From positions 1 through 21,330 of IMG/VR virus record IMGVR_UViG_3300004805_000044: a stretch of 21,330 nucleotides of DNA; one strand, 5' to 3'. Source of the DNA: a virus. The notes below the pieces were generated by a model, which saw nothing but the letters and a program-made list of their open reading frames with translations, had not been told where the DNA came from and did not search any database. A program made the position numbers and the translations under genes. This document shows, one piece after another, positions 19,330 to 21,330 of the stretch; within the stretch, counting starts at the first letter, position 1; every line of letters starts with the position of its first letter.

Positions 19330-19746
19330 TTAAAAAGTTAAAGTGACAGTACTTGATGATTCAAACGTTCTTGATTGAACCGTATAGTCTATTTTAATTG
19401 TAATTGTATGATGACTTTTATCATCAGTAAGATATTCAATCTTATCGTAATAAGTAGTTATATTTATTTTGTTTATTTTTAGATTGGGAATGAAATTCTC
19501 ACATGCAGCGTTTATTTCATCTTCAATTTTTAACATAAGTTCTTCACTCATGGGTTCAAAAATATACTGATATAGATTGGTACCGAATTCTGGCATGAAA
19601 TATCTACTACCTTTTTTTGTAAGCAGTAGATGTACTAAGTTGGCTTTGATTTCTCTTTCTGGTATTTCGGTTAACCCAAGATAATCGCCGTTATTACTAT
19701 TAACAAACGGGAAATTAATCCCAAATGTCTTCTTTCTTATATCCAT
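19330..19746 (-). CDS. 25: Baseplate wedge protein, gp25/gpW (lysozyme-like fold) family
   Basis: A 138-aa protein, the usual length for T4 gp25 (132 aa). Seen in order: an N-terminal hydrophobic start (KKTFGINFPF), the helix EIKANLVHLLLTKKGSRYFM, the family hallmark PEFGTNLYQYIFEPMSEE (residues 52-69), a helix LKIEDEINAACENFIP ending in the strand NLKINKINI, then two beta strands. The E-F-G segment is the part that binds the gp6 core bundle and lets gp25 nucleate sheath assembly. It is the first gene of the tail operon, 87 nt after the helicase stop, and is followed by gp6 after 4 nt. The start ATG at 19746 has no upstream Shine-Dalgarno. No alternative in-frame start improves the family alignment. 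Confidence 0.95.
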   Translation of the reverse strand: MDIRKKTFGINFPFVNSNNGDYLGLTEIPEREIKANLVHLLLTKKGSRYFMPEFGTNLYQYIFEPMSEELMLKIEDEINAACENFIPNLKINKINITTYYDKIEYLTDDKSHHTITIKIDYTVQSRTFESSSTVTLTF

Positions 19747-19793
19747 AAATCGCTTTATAGATAAATAGTACGAAAGTTTGTTTTTTTGTCAAT
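19747..19793 (-). promoter_or_regulatory. Candidate promoter/leader for the tail operon
   Basis: Reading the minus strand, this AT-rich stretch contains TTGACA (19792-19787), an A-tract, then CTATTTAT and CTATAAAG just before the gp25 ATG. TTGACA lies 17-19 nt from poor -10 matches (ACTATT or TATTTA). TATAAA (19759-19754) partly matches the T4 late promoter TATAAATA but would start transcription almost at the ATG. It follows a hairpin that probably ends the previous transcript, so a promoter is expected here, but which element is used cannot be decided by eye. Confidence 0.3.
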
Positions 19794-19823
19794 AAGAAAG
19801 CCAGCAAAAATGATGGCTTTCTT
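19794..19823 (-). terminator. Probable transcription terminator hairpin after the helicase
   Basis: A perfect 10-bp inverted repeat (plus-strand AAGAAAGCCA at 19794-19803 and TGGCTTTCTT at 19814-19823) flanks a 10-nt loop. It lies 10 nt beyond the helicase stop and before gp25. On the minus strand the 3' arm itself is pyrimidine-rich (GGCTTTCTT) but the run of T is short and broken by ATTG, so termination may be partial. The plus-strand side has TTTTAAAAT, but there is no plus-strand gene for it to end. Confidence 0.7.
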
Positions 19824-19833
19824 TTAAAATACT

Positions 19834-21330
19834 TTATAATCCAGGTTCAATATATTTGACTAAACCATAAAAATTGTCATCTTCAGGTCTGGGTGTTATA
19901 TCGCTAACATTATTGTTTTCTATTGGCGTATCTTTTACCACATTAAATTCTTCTGGTAGAACATTAGACTCATCAAATTCTTGTGGCTCTTCGTCATGTT
20001 GTTCCAAATTACTCTTTAAAAAATTCCTATAAACATCCTGTTGCTTTTTCTGTTGTTTCTTTTGTTTATTGACTTCAAAACCATTTTCACTCATAACGTC
20101 ATCAGTGTCAATAATAATTCTGTCATTATCAAATTTACAGTTTTGGTATATAAGACCATCTTTACCAAGTCTATTTTTAAGAATAGTTATGGTAGCAATA
20201 CCCTTTTCTTTTTGTTCAAGAATTTTACCAACACTCATAACAAAATGTGCAATCTGAGCTTTCTTTAATGATCCACCCATACTATCAACCTTAACAACTT
20301 CAATAACAGTTGATGAACGATTACCTTGTGTCGCAGTCCATGCGGCAACATTAAGTTCTTCGATAAGGGTTTCAAGCTTACGCATGATACGACCTTCATT
20401 CGACCATTCTTCTGTATCATATGCCTCTCTTTCCATTGAGACACAGTCTATATAATCCAACACTAAAAGATCTATTACTGTACCTTTGGCATTGAGTTTC
20501 TTTATGATGTTTTTTATTTTACCTAATGTAACACCATCAGCTGGTAATTTCTGTACGAAAAGATGATTATTTTTACCTTTTTGTTGTACCTTATTGAGTT
20601 GTGCATCGATAAGTTGTCTGGTTTCAGTTTTTTCAATATCGCTTAACGGAACACCACTGAATATTGTAAAATGCTTTCTCTGTATATCTTTTTGTTTATC
20701 TTCAAAGAATATATGTAAAACATTTCTTCCTGCTTGATACGCTTCATTTGCAATTTTGGTCAGCAAGGTCGAATTGTGTGTTACGATATAATCATCGGTT
20801 ATGTATTCATGACTCGGATTCTCTACTACTATACACTTTGCTTTTTCCTTACCCTTGTATGTTATTTTGGAAATAAATTTAGATTTTCCGTATTTTGATC
20901 TGATGACACATCTTTCCAATTTTCTTTTGAGTTTAAAAGGTAATAAGGTTGTGTCAGTAAACGACATTGTTAAAACATAAGATGCACCACAATCAATTTT
21001 TAAACCATCTTTTTTATAATGTACGTTTTTCTTTTTTAATTTACAAAACCCACCTAAAGATAAAACAATTTCTAATACATCATTGGCTAACTGTTCGGAT
21101 TTACTACTGAATTGAATTCTCCCATTTTTAGAAGCATATCCATCAGTATCCATTAAACCTTTAAGAATTTCTAATCTAACCGCAATTGTATTGTATTTAT
21201 ATGTGTCATATATATATTTATTATCTGATTTTAAATTATCTGAATAATAATAATTTAAATCATCTTTAAATTTTAATAAACTAATTTCGTATATGGTTTT
21301 GTTTAACGGATTTGTTGTTCGATCATAAAT
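19834..21330 (-). CDS. DnaB/T4 gp41-like replicative helicase with P-loop intein, 5' end beyond window
   Basis: The reading frame is open from the window edge to the TAA at 19834 (498 visible residues; number 1 is the codon at 21330). Residues 1-186 are the C-terminal part of an intein; S187 begins the C-extein. The C-extein starts STLLTKIANEAYQAGRNVLH, exactly what follows GxxGK in a Walker A loop. It continues with FFED (catalytic-type Glu210), Walker B DLLVLDYID (Asp292), a sensor segment AAWTATQGNR (Gln335), IAHFVMSVGK and ITILKNRLGKDG. The order and spacing match the RecA-like domain of T4 gp41/DnaB, which unwinds DNA at the fork as a hexamer. The visible end is a KQKKQQKKQQ linker and a ~57-residue acidic tail (EEPQEF, LPEEF, RPEDD). 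An ATG at 21153 lies inside the intein and is not the gene start. The N-terminal primase-binding domain is outside the window. Confidence 0.9.
   Translation of the reverse strand: MYDRTTNPLNKTIYEISLLKFKDDLNYYYSDNLKSDNKYIYDTYKYNTIAVRLEILKGLMDTDGYASKNGRIQFSSKSEQLANDVLEIVLSLGGFCKLKKKNVHYKKDGLKIDCGASYVLTMSFTDTTLLPFKLKRKLERCVIRSKYGKSKFISKITYKGKEKAKCIVVENPSHEYITDDYIVTHNSTLLTKIANEAYQAGRNVLHIFFEDKQKDIQRKHFTIFSGVPLSDIEKTETRQLIDAQLNKVQQKGKNNHLFVQKLPADGVTLGKIKNIIKKLNAKGTVIDLLVLDYIDCVSMEREAYDTEEWSNEGRIMRKLETLIEELNVAAWTATQGNRSSTVIEVVKVDSMGGSLKKAQIAHFVMSVGKILEQKEKGIATITILKNRLGKDGLIYQNCKFDNDRIIIDTDDVMSENGFEVNKQKKQQKKQQDVYRNFLKSNLEQHDEEPQEFDESNVLPEEFNVVKDTPIENNNVSDITPRPEDDNFYGLVKYIEPGL
20773..21330 (-). other. 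Intein, C-terminal portion with LAGLIDADG endonuclease motif
   Basis: The protein-splicing element lies in frame within the helicase. Its C-terminal block is YITDDYIVTHN followed by Ser, i.e. the canonical His-Asn of block G plus a Ser +1 nucleophile (Asn codon 20775-20773, Ser codon 20772-20770). Upstream is block-F-like CIVVENPSHEY, and further upstream LEILKGLMDTDG (21174-21139), a dodecapeptide endonuclease motif, followed by SSKSEQLANDVLEIVLSLGG, the usual helix after the second such motif. The first motif and the N-terminal splicing blocks must lie beyond 21330. Whether both catalytic acidic residues of the endonuclease are intact cannot be judged from this half. The host helicase cannot form its P-loop until splicing occurs. 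Confidence 0.93.

Noticed and set aside
21151-21153. ATG as the start of the helicase gene
   Set aside because: It encodes the Met inside the LAGLIDADG-type motif GLMDTDG, and the frame continues open upstream to the window edge with intein-like sequence.
1-21330. tRNA genes, CRISPR arrays, insertion sequences, toxin-antitoxin or defence genes
   Set aside because: No cloverleaf-like sequence, regular repeat array, transposase motif or accessory gene was found; coding density is almost complete with structural genes.

Overview
The window is part of a large, AT-rich (roughly two-thirds A+T) tailed-phage genome with a contractile, T4-like (myovirus) tail. Two baseplate wedge proteins are recognisable by sequence: a gp25/gpW-family protein and a gp6/gpJ-family protein. 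All genes are on the minus strand, so transcription runs from high to low coordinates. None of the nine visible start codons has a convincing Shine-Dalgarno sequence. Several are preceded by A-rich stretches such as AATAAA, and six of nine have A at -3. That pattern is typical of Bacteroidota and their phages, so a Bacteroidota host is a reasonable inference, not a proof.

Layout in transcription order. (1) 21330-19834: the C-terminal part of a DnaB/T4 gp41-like replicative helicase. The left part of the visible reading frame is the C-terminal half of an intein (LAGLIDADG type) inserted into the Walker A loop. The 5' end lies outside the window. (2) 19833-19747: a short intergenic region with a hairpin (probable terminator for the helicase) and an AT-rich leader for the tail operon. 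(3) 19746-9986: a compact operon of gp25, gp6, a 784-aa structural protein with a carboxypeptidase-regulatory-like beta-sandwich, then 558-, 655-, 218- and 299-aa proteins of unknown function. Gene junctions are 1, 4, 7 and 26 nt overlaps or 3-4 nt gaps, suggesting translational coupling. (4) 9947-2499: a giant 2482-aa protein. Its residues ~395-560 look like the P2 gpI / T4 gp7 wedge core, and its C-terminal two thirds hold beta-rich, carbohydrate-binding-like modules. (5) 2465-1: the first 821 residues of a tail-fibre-like protein that runs off the window.

Inferred joint role: gp25, gp6 and the gpI/gp7-like domain are the three conserved elements of the contractile-tail wedge. The unknown proteins between them take the places where T4 has gp8-gp11 and are best viewed as peripheral baseplate or fibre-attachment proteins. 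The giant protein and the last gene probably form the outer, receptor-facing parts. I see no tRNA, CRISPR array, insertion sequence or plus-strand gene. No gap between genes exceeds 90 nt.
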